Assembly (NCBI RefSeq): GCF_000619885.1
Contig: NZ_JHUZ01000014.1
Location: 124,001 to 188,000, forward strand
From: Balneatrix alpica DSM 16621
GTDB lineage: Bacteria; Pseudomonadota; Gammaproteobacteria; Pseudomonadales; Balneatricaceae
Reading direction: 5' to 3'
Length of the DNA: 64,000 bases
Part shown: positions 55,028-63,973 of the stretch, piece by piece
How the letters are laid out: every line of letters begins with the position of its first letter
Position numbering within the stretch: the first letter of the stretch is position 1
Position numbers and translations under genes: made by a program
Notes under the pieces: model-generated
The model's input: the letters and a program-made list of their open reading frames with translations, nothing else
The model's database searches: none
Told to the model about the DNA's origin: nothing

Positions 55028-56200
55028 TCAGTACAGCAGGTTACGGCCACTGAGTTGTCGGCTCAGAGCGGTGGCATAGAGTGGGTTGATGCTAAAGCTC
55101 TGCTGCAGCCCTTCGCCCTGGCTTAGCAGTAAGCCTGACTCCTGTAATAGTCGCAGTTGCAGATGGCTTTGTTGCAGATGGCTTTGTTGCAGGCTGGATT
55201 GAAACAGCTCGGCATGTTCGCTGACTCTTAAGTGACCATGACTGAAGACTTCGGCTAGACACAGGTAGTCATCGGCGCGCAGTTCCCGTAGTTGTTTTAG
55301 GTCCGGCAGTGCCAGGGGGGTGAGCAGCAGAGTATGGGGGGCTTGCCACTGGCAGGCGCTGAGTAGGGCGTAGAGCCCAGCATAGAGATTGCCCTGGCTA
55401 AGTTGATGCAGAGGTTCCAGCAGACTGTGGTAATCCAGTAGTTGGCATTGTTCTTGACCGGGATCGGCGGATTGCAGGCAGAAGGTCAAGCCCGCTTGCT
55501 GTAAGCGCTGCAGGCGCCGCTGCAAAGCCGCGTTAAAATCTTCGGCGGGCCAGGCCGGTAGCCGCACGGTGGCGGTTACCATTTCATCCAAGGCGCATTG
55601 CCAGCCCAGTCGTTGCCATACCGCGGTGCTGGCACTTAGCACCCAGGCGTGCTGGTGGCTGGTCTGCAACAGGGTATAGCAGACATCTTCACGCAGGGAC
55701 TGCATGCCTGGCTGCCGCCCCGCCAGGGCATGCAGGTTATCCAGCGCTATCACCCGTGGGCTTAAGTGATTGAGCCGCTCAATCAGATCCGTCAGGCTGC
55801 GACTGCCGCCAAGCTCCAAACCATCAGCCAGCAGTTGGCACCATTCAATGCTGGAGTTCAGGCGGGCGGGCAGGCGTAGTTGCTGACAGACTAAGTCAGA
55901 ACTGGCGATATCCAGTGCTTGGTTCAGTAGCGTGCTTTTGCCGGAGGCCTCGCCACCGAGTAAGGCAATGCAGGTGCGTTGTCCTTGGCGCCAGCCATAA
56001 AGCTGGTCGAGCAGTGCCTGACAGGGGGCAAAGCTGGCATGTAGCAGCTCAGAGCCTGCTGCTAAGGGGGCCAGGGTTAGGGCTTGGCGAACTGGTTCGG
56101 GCAGGGTTTGTAAGTGACGGCGAAAAGGCTGCCAATCGAGCCCCTGCGGGCGGGCAACGGGCTGAGGGGGGACGGGTTTGAGCCAGGGCAGCCACTGCAT
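55028..56200 (-). CDS. P-loop ATPase of unknown function (ExeA/AAA-like)
   Basis: 390 residues. Walker A GGEASGKST at 82-90, a possible Walker B RVIALDNLHAL near 147, and a region similar in layout to ExeA/TniB-like AAA ATPases. There is no membrane segment or recognised partner domain. The C-terminal third (about 290-390) is Leu/Gln-rich and includes the repeat SLQQSHLQQSHLQL, encoded by a 15-bp tandem repeat. ATG 56200 begins two bases after the stop of the kinase gene (TAAGATG), so expression is coupled. I do not recognise its role; a signal-transfer or assembly function with the REC-TPR/kinase pair is inference. Confidence 0.7.
   Translation of the reverse strand: MQWLPWLKPVPPQPVARPQGLDWQPFRRHLQTLPEPVRQALTLAPLAAGSELLHASFAPCQALLDQLYGWRQGQRTCIALLGGEASGKSTLLNQALDIASSDLVCQQLRLPARLNSSIEWCQLLADGLELGGSRSLTDLIERLNHLSPRVIALDNLHALAGRQPGMQSLREDVCYTLLQTSHQHAWVLSASTAVWQRLGWQCALDEMVTATVRLPAWPAEDFNAALQRRLQRLQQAGLTFCLQSADPGQEQCQLLDYHSLLEPLHQLSQGNLYAGLYALLSACQWQAPHTLLLTPLALPDLKQLRELRADDYLCLAEVFSHGHLRVSEHAELFQSSLQQSHLQQSHLQLRLLQESGLLLSQGEGLQQSFSINPLYATALSRQLSGRNLLY
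55157..55193 (-). repeat. 15-bp tandem repeat, in frame
   Basis: On the plus strand TTGCAGATGGCTTTG at 55157-55171 and 55172-55186, then TTGCAGG. In the ATPase it encodes the repeated QSHLQ units near the C-terminus. Confidence 0.9.
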
Positions 56201-56201
56201 C

Positions 56202-56873
56202 TTAGGCGGGCAACCTGAGCTCGACAAAGGCACCGCCCAGGGTGTCGTCACGTCCGGTAACCACCTCGCCGAGGCAGCCGGCTGCCTCATGTTGGGCCAT
56301 CACGGAACGGGCAAAGGTTAACCCCAGGCCGGTGTGGAGTTCAGCATCGATGCCATGTCGTTCCTGACTTTGCTCACTAAAGCCTTGGCCGTCATCACTG
56401 ATTCGAATACAGACATAGCCTTCGGTTGCCCAAGCACGGATCTGGATCTGTTTGAAGGCAAAGTCGAGGGCATTGAAGAGGATGGTGCTGAGGGTGAGTT
56501 CCATCAACGTGGCATCGAACCAGGCAACCAGTTCGTCATCGGCATCAATGCTGATATGCAGATCCTTGGTGTCCAGCATGGGCTGGAAAAAGAACAGTTG
56601 GTCTTCCAGAAACTCCAGCAGCATATGGCTATCCGGCTGCAGGGTGTAGTTGTGAGCATGGAGGCGATAGAGTTGCAACATCCGCACCAGGTCATGGTTG
56701 ACCTTGCGGACATCCTGCTCCAGGGAGGCTAGGGCGCTGGCTAAGGCGCCATCCTGGCTGGCGGGATGGGCGCGCAGTTGCTCAAGCAGCTGTTGCATAT
56801 GGATCAGGCGGTTTTTACTTTCATGGACGGTGCCGGCCAGTACCAGGCGAACATCCAGCTGGCTGTCACTCAT
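56202..56873 (-). CDS. Minimal cytosolic histidine kinase
   Basis: 223 residues without any sensor domain. The H-box reads AGTVHESKNRLIHMQQLLEQL with the probable phosphoacceptor His17, followed by the second DHp helix (LEQDVRKVNHDLVRMLQLYRL). The ATPase domain has TILFNALDFAF (N-box), ISDDGQGF (G1) and TGLGLTFARSVM (G2). ATG 56873 overlaps the stop of the REC-TPR gene by ATGA; the longer ORF runs through that gene and is not real. With no input domain of its own, it probably takes its signal from the REC-TPR protein or the ATPase, which is inference. Confidence 0.85.
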   Translation of the reverse strand: MSDSQLDVRLVLAGTVHESKNRLIHMQQLLEQLRAHPASQDGALASALASLEQDVRKVNHDLVRMLQLYRLHAHNYTLQPDSHMLLEFLEDQLFFFQPMLDTKDLHISIDADDELVAWFDATLMELTLSTILFNALDFAFKQIQIRAWATEGYVCIRISDDGQGFSEQSQERHGIDAELHTGLGLTFARSVMAQHEAAGCLGEVVTGRDDTLGGAFVELRLPA

Positions 56874-58042
56874 GAGGCTTGTTCCTGTTGTTGCGCCAGC
56901 AGTTCCTGGCGTTGCCGTTGAACTTCTTGCAGGCCCTTGTTGTCTTGTTGCACCTTGGCCAGGCGTTCGGCCAAATCCAAGGCGCGGCCTCTGGCTTCCC
57001 ACTCCCGGCTGAAGTCTTCATGCACGGTTTTCAGGGCTTCCTCCATTTGCGCCATGCTTTGGCGTGGCGGAGATTGGCCCTGTTCGAGCTGTTTGATAAT
57101 GGTATTAGCCAGGCCAAGGTAGTTTTCTGGGGTGCAATAAACGGAATGTTTTGCCAGCATAATGGCTTTTTTATAGGCGACTTCCGCCACGCTCCAATCC
57201 TGATTGAGGCTGGCGACTTTACCCAGCTCCATTTGCCGTAAGACCGCTTTGGAGGATTTGAGTAGCGCGTTTTGCAGGATTTCCTGCGCTTCCTGGGGGC
57301 GCTTTTGTGCCAGTTTTACCTGGGCAAGCAGGTCATCAGCGCGGACAAAGTATTCGTTGTCCATCATCAGCTTTTCCAAGTACTCAATGGCTTTGTCATA
57401 GTCCTGCATGTGGTAGCAGGCCCGGGCTAAACCATAGAGTGCCCAAGGCATACGTCGGTCTTTTAATTGGCTGGTGTAGAACTGACGGGCTTCTTTGTAC
57501 TGGTTATTTTCCAGCAACAGGTTGCCTTTAATGCGCATGAGCTTACCGGACAGGCCTGGTTGGCTCTCCAGCAGCTGGTTGGTTTGTTCCAGCGCGGCTG
57601 CCCAGTCTTGTTTGTCGAGCAGCTCGTTAATGGGGCGTAGGGCTTCTTTTTGCTTGAGCATCCGCTCAATGCGGCGGCTGAGTTCCGCCCGGGTAAAAGG
57701 CTTGGTGATGTAACCATCGGGCTGGTACTCCAGCGCCCCCATCACCATTTCTGGGGTGGTTTCCGCGGTGATCATGATGAAGGCCGCTACATTCGGCACC
57801 AGTTGATTCAGCCGAGATTCTTCCAGGATTTGCTGGCCATCACGGCCTTTGCCCAGGTTGTAATCCGACAGGATGAGGTCGTACTTGCGGGTGCGCAGGT
57901 ACTCCATCGCCGCATTGGCCGACATGGCAATGTCGATTTTGGTGGCTCCGGCCTCTTTCAGTGCATCCCTGACCATGGAGCGAGCTTCAACCAGATCATC
58001 AATGACCAGGAAGCGCTTGTTGCTGTAATCGATGCGGCTCAC
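56870..58042 (-). CDS. Response regulator with TPR domain
   Basis: 390 residues. N-terminal receiver (about 8-130): acidic pair VIDDL, phosphoacceptor Asp60 in LILSDYNLGKGRDGQQIL, MITAETTPEMV and GYITKPFTRAEL. Then TPR repeats (about 140-330; e.g. WALYGLARACYHMQDYDKAIEYLEKLM) and a C-terminal coiled coil rich in Gln/Glu. There is no DNA-binding domain, so the output is a protein interaction. The architecture is like VieB of Vibrio cholerae, which acts on a c-di-GMP enzyme; whether this one does is unknown. It is the first gene of the four-gene unit. Confidence 0.88.
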   Translation of the reverse strand: MSRIDYSNKRFLVIDDLVEARSMVRDALKEAGATKIDIAMSANAAMEYLRTRKYDLILSDYNLGKGRDGQQILEESRLNQLVPNVAAFIMITAETTPEMVMGALEYQPDGYITKPFTRAELSRRIERMLKQKEALRPINELLDKQDWAAALEQTNQLLESQPGLSGKLMRIKGNLLLENNQYKEARQFYTSQLKDRRMPWALYGLARACYHMQDYDKAIEYLEKLMMDNEYFVRADDLLAQVKLAQKRPQEAQEILQNALLKSSKAVLRQMELGKVASLNQDWSVAEVAYKKAIMLAKHSVYCTPENYLGLANTIIKQLEQGQSPPRQSMAQMEEALKTVHEDFSREWEARGRALDLAERLAKVQQDNKGLQEVQRQRQELLAQQQEQAS

Positions 58043-58168
58043 TGTTACCTCTTATTATTGTAGGGCGTCCGCTATGCATGCTGACAGGTTATCGGCCTCA
58101 CAAGCCCGATGCTTTAACCGTTGCTGGGCATTCATAAGCATAGACACTTTCCTTGTGTTATCAGCTTG

Positions 58169-59230
58169 TTAATGGCGTTTTAGCTGCAATGCCTCCAGTT
58201 GGTTAGCCAGGTTGGCTGGTAAGAGACTGACGAGTCGTTGGCGCAGGGCTACTTCATGACGTTGCCACTGTACACCAAGGTAGACCAGCCCCAGCCCCAG
58301 GCCTGAGAGAATAAAGGGGAAAAGGGTGCTGTTGGCAAAAACGTCATAGGCGAGATAAGCCAGATAGCCAAAGCTGCCCAGGCCACCAAAGACTACAAAA
58401 AGGCGACGTACGACTAAGGCACCAAACAGGATCAAGCCAACGTTTAAGCAAAAATAGATGAACTTGCTAAGTTGCGAGTCCGACTCCATGCTGCTCAGCG
58501 CCCCCCAGAAGGCCAGCAGGCCAAACAGATACAGCCAAAAGCTGAAGTCTTGTTGACTGCGGTTACGCAGATCAATCCAGAGGGCCAGCAATAGGATGAG
58601 CAAGCCCATATAGAGGGATACCCAACGGCGTAATTCCCAGTGCAGTTCCCAGTTACCGGCATCTTCTAACTGCAGGAGCCAGGGGGTGAGATCCATGCTC
58701 AGATACCAGAGGGTGACAGCGACTGGCATCATCATAAAAGGCAGACGAAACCACCAGAGTGCAATGGCTGCCGCAGCCAGAGTGGTCAGCTCCATGCCTA
58801 GCCAGCGCCAATCAACCAAGCGATGGTAGTCGCGGTAGTGGGTATCTTCTTGCCAGTAACCCAGGGCCATTTGTGCTCCAAACACCGCCAGTGGCACCAG
58901 ACAGATGGCCAGGGTGGCGAGAATACCGGCGGGAATGGGGAGCCGCTTGTGCTGTAGCAGGTAGTGCGCCAGGGCTAAGCCGCCTGCGATATAGAGTAGC
59001 GCCAGCAGACAGATACCCCAGCCACCAAAACTTTCCCAGCCGAGGGTCATAAACAGGGTCATGGCGAAGATCGCCATTAAGCCGCCGAAGTAATAGAGAA
59101 TGTGGGTAAAGCTGAAGTGCGCACGGTTTAGCTGGCGCTCTTGTAGCTTTTGCCACAGGGCTGCACTGGTGTGGGCGGGCAACTGTAATGCTTGGCAGGC
59201 CTCATCCATGTCCTGACGATTGATACGCAT
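58169..59230 (-). CDS. DUF2157-like polytopic membrane protein
   Basis: 353 residues. A short N-terminal cytosolic region (MDEACQALQLPAHTSAALWQKLQ) resembles the DUF2157 start, followed by about ten hydrophobic segments (LYYFGGLMAIFAMTLFMTLGW, LLALLYIAGGLALAHYLLQ and so on) and a basic C-terminus. Function unknown; family members are inner-membrane proteins. Its start lies 69 bases from the MOSC stop; the next gene downstream is the REC-TPR gene after 126 bases. Confidence 0.75.
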   Translation of the reverse strand: MRINRQDMDEACQALQLPAHTSAALWQKLQERQLNRAHFSFTHILYYFGGLMAIFAMTLFMTLGWESFGGWGICLLALLYIAGGLALAHYLLQHKRLPIPAGILATLAICLVPLAVFGAQMALGYWQEDTHYRDYHRLVDWRWLGMELTTLAAAAIALWWFRLPFMMMPVAVTLWYLSMDLTPWLLQLEDAGNWELHWELRRWVSLYMGLLILLLALWIDLRNRSQQDFSFWLYLFGLLAFWGALSSMESDSQLSKFIYFCLNVGLILFGALVVRRLFVVFGGLGSFGYLAYLAYDVFANSTLFPFILSGLGLGLVYLGVQWQRHEVALRQRLVSLLPANLANQLEALQLKRH

Positions 59231-59299
59231 AGCGCTTTCCTTACTCCTAAAGTAGCAGATAGCTTTACCTGGATAGCACTGGCTTGTCCAGGCCAGGGG

Positions 59300-59992
59300 C
59301 TACAGTGGTGGGAGATGCCCAGGCCCCTGCAAGCGTGGTAGCCAGCTTTCCAGTTTGCCCTGTTGCAGACGTTGTTGCAGTTGGCGCCGCCAAGAGGAGG
59401 ATAAGGCCGGTAAACTCAGCAGCTGTTGCCATTGCGCTGGGCCTGACTGAGGGTCGTAAAAGTCCAGCATCAATTGGTGGATGCTGATATCAGTTTGTCG
59501 CTCAAGTAGACAAGGGCTGTCATTCAGGTACAGCCGACCGGGTTGGAGGACCCGGCAAAACCAGCCGCTACGTCCACTTTGTTGGCAGTGGGCCGCTAAG
59601 CCCTGGCGGCCAAAGCGTCTATCTATGCGGTAGCAGGGGGCGCGGGGCTGGCACACCTCCACCACCGCTTTGCCCAGGGCAAACTGGTCGCCTAGGTACA
59701 CGTTGCTTTCGGTTAAGCCGCGACTGAGTAGGTTCTCGCCCAGGGCAGCAGTGGGAAGGCGAGCAGGTAGCCATCCCTGTTGTTGCAGCAGTTGATAACT
59801 TTCCTGGCTAAACCAATGTAGCACCCGCTCTGGGCCACCATGGTGGTGTTTATCACCCTGGCCATCTCCGGCAATGCCGCCAGGGCGAATGTCTAACCAT
59901 TCCACAGCATGCTTGTTATTGATCGCACTGGTGAGGCCATAGGCCTGGGTTGGCAGGCCACGATAGAGACCGAGAATTTCAATATTGAGCAC
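59300..59992 (-). CDS. MOSC domain protein, YiiM-like
   Basis: 230 residues. The MOSC core (about 30-165) includes GGIAGDGQGDKHHHGGPERVLHWF, LGENLLSRGL and the molybdenum-cofactor cysteine in VCQPRAPCYRIDRRF. The C-terminal extension is Gln/Leu-rich. YiiM-type proteins bind Moco and reduce N-hydroxylated compounds. I take GTG at 59992 as the start because CAGGA lies eight bases upstream; a TTG at 60013 would add seven residues. Confidence 0.85.
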   Translation of the reverse strand: MLNIEILGLYRGLPTQAYGLTSAINNKHAVEWLDIRPGGIAGDGQGDKHHHGGPERVLHWFSQESYQLLQQQGWLPARLPTAALGENLLSRGLTESNVYLGDQFALGKAVVEVCQPRAPCYRIDRRFGRQGLAAHCQQSGRSGWFCRVLQPGRLYLNDSPCLLERQTDISIHQLMLDFYDPQSGPAQWQQLLSLPALSSSWRRQLQQRLQQGKLESWLPRLQGPGHLPPL

Positions 59993-60068
59993 AGCACTGT
60001 CCTGGCGTGACAAGGGAATAACACTGGCAAGTCTAGATGGCTCTGCCAGCCCTGCCAGTGTGTTGGTT

Positions 60069-60839
60069 TTAGTCTTCGTAGCGCTTGATGGCCTGCTCGG
60101 TAAAAGTATCGCGGATACGGGCTAATTCATCCCAGAATGCCTGCACCTGCTGAGGCGATTGCTGATAGAAGGCTTGGCTAAAAATCAGGAAGTAGTCTTT
60201 GCTGCGCAGTGCAGGACTGGATTTGTGGATATCGGTAATGCCCTGTTGGGCCAGATAAGCATCCACCACCAGGGCTTGGGCAATATAGCCATCAATGCGC
60301 CCGCTACGTAGTTTCTGAATGTTTTGTCCTGTGGTGCGGGCTTCCTCAATCAGGTAACCGGCATCGCGCAGGTCTTTCACAATGGAGTAGCCACTATTGG
60401 CACCCAGAACTGGTTGGGAGGGGGTAAAGTGCTGTCCATCCCAGTGCAGCTTGCTGTCTTGGCGTTGAAAGAGCACATAATCCAAGGTGGCGAGGCGATA
60501 GTGAGGGTCGGGCTGATCACCCCGCATGGGATAGGCGGCCCACAGGGCACGTGAATCCTGATAGGAGTACATGAAGCCGCCATCAAGGGTGCCAGCCTGT
60601 AACTCTTTCAAAATGCGGCTACCGGGCAGACGGATCAGTTCGATTTCGATCTGTAAATTGGCCGCCGCCTGTTGAATCAGTTCAACGGCAATACCAGGGG
60701 GATGCGCCAGTGCGCTACCCTGGCCGGTTTGATAGGGAAAGGACTCAATATCGGCATAGGCCAAGCGCAGTTTGGGGCTGGCCTGCAGTGACAGGGTAAG
60801 GAGGGCTAGGGTGAGGAAGGTAACTATCCGTATTCGCAT
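60069..60839 (-). CDS. Periplasmic solute-binding protein, family 3-like
   Basis: 256 residues with a Sec signal peptide (RIRIVTFLTLALLTLSLQASP) and an SBP_bac_3 fold: KLRLAYADIESFPYQTG, PGIAVELIQQAAANLQIEIELIRLPGSRILKELQAGTLDGGFMYS, and NIQKLRSGRIDGYIAQALVVDAYL. No permease or ATPase lies next to it, so it may be an orphan binding protein or serve a sensory role. ATG 60839 has AGGAG nine bases upstream and starts the signal peptide. The longer ORF adds 56 residues without support. Confidence 0.82.
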   Translation of the reverse strand: MRIRIVTFLTLALLTLSLQASPKLRLAYADIESFPYQTGQGSALAHPPGIAVELIQQAAANLQIEIELIRLPGSRILKELQAGTLDGGFMYSYQDSRALWAAYPMRGDQPDPHYRLATLDYVLFQRQDSKLHWDGQHFTPSQPVLGANSGYSIVKDLRDAGYLIEEARTTGQNIQKLRSGRIDGYIAQALVVDAYLAQQGITDIHKSSPALRSKDYFLIFSQAFYQQSPQQVQAFWDELARIRDTFTEQAIKRYED

Positions 60840-60865
60840 CCGCTGTCTCCTAGCCGGATCAATAG

Positions 60866-61378
60866 TTAGAGGGGCAGCTGTGGCCAGAACATCCGCCAAG
60901 CTTCCGCCACCCGGCCATCGGGCAGTGCCTCTTCGAGGCTTTCGACATGCTCGGCCCCCCAGCGCTGATAGGTGGCAATGGCACTGCGGTTCTGGGCAAA
61001 TACCCATAAATGCAGGTTGTTTTTACCCTGCTGATGTAGCCACTGGCAGGCATGAATAAACAGCTGATAGCCAAGCCCTTGGCCATGAAAGTCCGGGTGT
61101 ACATGTAGATTATCCAGCAAGGCGCCCCATTCGGGTTCTGCTTCAGGTTTTAAACTTAAGAAACCCTGCAGACGGCCATCCTCTTCCAGTAGCCAGATTT
61201 GCTCACCAGGACTGGGGGAAGCCAGACGGGCTTGCCACTGCTGACGTTGCTCACCAGGTAGTTGCTCGTGCAGGTAACGGGCACTGTGAATGGCGGCATA
61301 GGTTTGTTGCCAGCTCAGGGTGTGGAGGGCCGCAATGGCCTCTGCATCAGCCGTAGTCGCTAAGCGCGGCAGGTTCAT
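60866..61378 (-). CDS. GNAT family N-acetyltransferase
   Basis: 170 residues, one GNAT domain: RLATTADAEAIAALHTLSWQQTYA, WGALLDNLHVHPDFHGQGLGYQLFIHA (acetyl-CoA-binding QGLGYQL) and NLHLWVFAQNRSAIATYQRWGAE. The acceptor substrate is unknown. It overlaps the srkA stop by ATGA, so it is co-translated with the kinase gene. The longer ORF inside srkA is not real. Confidence 0.88.
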   Translation of the reverse strand: MNLPRLATTADAEAIAALHTLSWQQTYAAIHSARYLHEQLPGEQRQQWQARLASPSPGEQIWLLEEDGRLQGFLSLKPEAEPEWGALLDNLHVHPDFHGQGLGYQLFIHACQWLHQQGKNNLHLWVFAQNRSAIATYQRWGAEHVESLEEALPDGRVAEAWRMFWPQLPL

Positions 61379-62418
61379 GGCAACCAGGTCTCCTGTTGTT
61401 GTAGGGCTAGGGTTTGCAGGTGCAGGGCGTTGAGATGCTCCTGCCAATAGGACTCCCGCTCAAACCAGGGGAAGTGTAACGGGAAAGCCGGGTCTTGCCA
61501 GCGCTTAGCCAGCCAGGCGCTATAGTGCAATAGGCGTAGGGCACGCAGGGCTTCGCACAGGCGTAGCTGGCGGCGATCAAATGCAAAGAATTCCTCATAA
61601 CCCTCTAACACTTCCGCCAACTGCAGTTGTTGTTGCTGGGCATCGCCACTTAATAGCATCCAGATGTCCTGCACTGCTGGGGCCATCATGGCGTCATCGA
61701 AGTCGACAAAATGGGGCCGCTCATCGCGCCAGAGCATATTGCCGGGGTGGCAGTCGCCATGCACCCGGATCAGCGTAAGTGGCTGCAGACTGTGCCAGCG
61801 TTGCTCTACTAAACCCAGCAGTTCGGCGCTTTTTTGTTCGTATTCGCCGCGGAGCCAATTGGGTAACAGCGGGCAGGCCAGTAGCGTGGTGCGCGCCTGA
61901 TGACCATAGAGGTCGATGCTCAACTGGTGACGCGCTTGAAAGGCGGTGGTGGCGCCAAGGGCATGGAAGCGCCCCAGAGTCTGTCCCAGTTGATAAAGGT
62001 GCTCGGGGTTATCCAGCTCGGGCGGGTGACCGCCCTGGCGGGGAAAGAGCGCAAAGCGGAAGCCTTGATATTCGAACAGGGTTTGCTCGGCCTGATAGTC
62101 GTCCCCCGCTTCGGCACTGTAATCGGCGACCAGCTCCGCCCAGGTGAGGGGGGCAACCACCGAGAGTTCTGCGGCGCGCAATTGGCGGGTAAAGGTATGT
62201 TCTTCCTGAATCGCCGCATCGCTCCAGCGCTCAGGGCGGTAGAACTTGGCAATCAGCGGAGCATGGCCTTCGATACCGACTTGGTAGACGCGGTTCTCAT
62301 AGGAGTTTAAGCCCAGCAGGCGGGCATCGCTGAGCAGACCGGTGGATTCGATTGCATCCAGCATCAAATCAGGATCGAGGCGAGCATAGGGGTGTTGATT
62401 CGAGGGGGCATCGACCAT
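61375..62418 (-). CDS. srkA: Stress response kinase A
   Basis: 347 residues of the YihE/SrkA branch of aminoglycoside phosphotransferase-like kinases. N-terminal ATP-binding lobe with GLNSYENRVYQVGIEGHAPLIAKFYRPERWSDAAI, hallmark RVHGDCHPGNMLWRDERPHFVDFDDAMM (catalytic and metal residues), and MLLSGDAQQQQ. SrkA is a Ser/Thr kinase that protects against stress-induced death in E. coli. It forms an operon with the GNAT gene. Confidence 0.94.
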   Translation of the reverse strand: MVDAPSNQHPYARLDPDLMLDAIESTGLLSDARLLGLNSYENRVYQVGIEGHAPLIAKFYRPERWSDAAIQEEHTFTRQLRAAELSVVAPLTWAELVADYSAEAGDDYQAEQTLFEYQGFRFALFPRQGGHPPELDNPEHLYQLGQTLGRFHALGATTAFQARHQLSIDLYGHQARTTLLACPLLPNWLRGEYEQKSAELLGLVEQRWHSLQPLTLIRVHGDCHPGNMLWRDERPHFVDFDDAMMAPAVQDIWMLLSGDAQQQQLQLAEVLEGYEEFFAFDRRQLRLCEALRALRLLHYSAWLAKRWQDPAFPLHFPWFERESYWQEHLNALHLQTLALQQQETWLP

Positions 62419-62603
62419 GGCGGACGCTTATTCCAGCTAGTAACAGAGGCGCCATTATAGAAGAGTCAGGCGGGGGCTGCTGGCAAATTGCGCTAGCAAG
62501 TATTGCAGAGGGTTGCGAAATGCCAGGAGAGGTGTGCACCCTGTCACGAGTAACCAGGGTGCGCGGGTAGCAACTTTTTAGCTAAGCCGTTGGCGAGCGC
62601 CGC

Positions 62604-63260
62604 TTAGAACTGCATCTCTGGTACGTGCTCAGGCACCACCATTTCACCAGAGGTTTTCTGCACGATTTCTTCCACGCTGACGCCAGGAGCGCGTTCCAGT
62701 AGCCAGAACTTGCCGTCTTTGATTTCGACAAAGGCCAGGTCGGTCAGCACCCGCTTGATACAACCGGCACCGGTCAGGGGCAGGCTGCACTGTTGCAGCA
62801 GCTTGGACTCGCCATCTTTGCTGGCGTGGGTCATGGTGACGATGATGTTGTCCGCACCGGCGACCAAGTCCATCGCCCCACCCATGCCTTTAACCAGCTT
62901 GCCGGGAATCATCCAGGAGGCGATGTTGCCCTGCACATCCACTTCGAACGCACCCAGCACGGTCAGATCAACGTGACCACCACGGATCATGGCGAAGGAT
63001 TCGGCGGAGGAGAAAATCGAAGCGCCCTTGACCGCCGTGACGGTTTGTTTACCGGCGTTGATCATGTCGGCATCAACGGTTTCTTCGGTGGGGAAGGGCC
63101 CCATGCCGAGTAAGCCGTTTTCCGATTGCAGCATGACTTCCATCCCCTCTGGGATGTAGTTGGCAACCAAAGTGGGAATGCCAATGCCAAGATTGACGTA
63201 GTAGCCATCCTGCAGTTCACGGGCAACGCGTTGGGCCATTTGTTCACGGGTAAGTGCCAT
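62604..63260 (-). CDS. scoB: 3-oxoacid CoA-transferase, subunit B
   Basis: 218 residues. The catalytic glutamate is Glu47 in MLQSENGLLGMGPFP, after YYVNLGIGIPTLVANYIPEG; further motifs are GGHVDLTVLGAFEVD and KGMGGAMDLVAGA. With subunit A it moves CoA from succinyl-CoA to acetoacetate or a related 3-oxoacid; which acid cannot be told from sequence. It starts 11 bases after the subunit A stop, with AAGGAG upstream. Confidence 0.94.
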   Translation of the reverse strand: MALTREQMAQRVARELQDGYYVNLGIGIPTLVANYIPEGMEVMLQSENGLLGMGPFPTEETVDADMINAGKQTVTAVKGASIFSSAESFAMIRGGHVDLTVLGAFEVDVQGNIASWMIPGKLVKGMGGAMDLVAGADNIIVTMTHASKDGESKLLQQCSLPLTGAGCIKRVLTDLAFVEIKDGKFWLLERAPGVSVEEIVQKTSGEMVVPEHVPEMQF

Positions 63261-63271
63261 GGTGAGTCTCC

Positions 63272-63973
63272 TTAACCTTTGCGCAGGGTGCGTTGCTCGA
63301 TGCGCTTCTCAAAGGTGCCTTTGATCACGCGGTTAACATAGATGCCAGGGGTGTGAATCTGGCTGGGTTCCAGCTCACCGGGCTCGACGATTTCTTCCAC
63401 CTCAACCACGGTAATACGACCTGCGGTGGCCACCATGGGGTTGAAGTTTTGCGCGGTGTGGCGATAGACCACGTTGCCGTAGCGGTCGGCCTTCCAGCCT
63501 TTGACGATGGCAAAGTCACCGGTAATGGACTCTTCCAGAATGTAGTGGCGGCCATTGAATTCCCGTACTTCTTTGCCTTCACCAACCGGCGTGCCGTAAC
63601 CCGTGGCGGTAAAGAAGGCGGGAATGCCCGCACCACCGGCGCGGATTTTTTCCGCCAGGGTGCCTTGCGGAGTCAGCTCCACTTCCAGCTCGCCTGATAG
63701 TAGTTGACGCTCGAACAGGGCGTTTTCCCCCACGTAGGAGGCAATCATCTTACGAATCTGCTTGTCTTCCAGCAGGATGCCCAGGCCAAAACCATCGACC
63801 CCGCAGTTGTTGGAAACCACAGTCAGGCCCTTTACTCCCATCCGCTTGATCTGGCCGATTAAGCCTTCAGGGATACCGCAAAGACCAAAACCACCGGCGA
63901 TAACGGTCATGTTGTCAGTCAGACCCGCCATGGCTTCTTCGTAGCTGTGTACGACTTTGTCGAAACCGGACAT
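63272..63973 (-). CDS. scoA: 3-oxoacid CoA-transferase, subunit A
   Basis: 233 residues. CoA-binding signature [21 protein letters not shown], then [58 protein letters not shown] and the C-terminal [24 protein letters not shown]. Partner of the gene that follows. AGGAG precedes the ATG; its promoter would lie at or beyond the window end. Confidence 0.95.
   Translation of the reverse strand: MSGFDKVVHSYEEAMAGLTDNMTVIAGGFGLCGIPEGLIGQIKRMGVKGLTVVSNNCGVDGFGLGILLEDKQIRKMIASYVGENALFERQLLSGELEVELTPQGTLAEKIRAGGAGIPAFFTATGYGTPVGEGKEVREFNGRHYILEESITGDFAIVKGWKADRYGNVVYRHTAQNFNPMVATAGRITVVEVEEIVEPGELEPSQIHTPGIYVNRVIKGTFEKRIEQRTLRKG

Noticed and set aside
56873-57002. N-terminal extension of the minimal histidine kinase
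   Set aside because: The extra 43 residues are low-complexity and run inside the REC-TPR gene; the ATGA start is the natural one.
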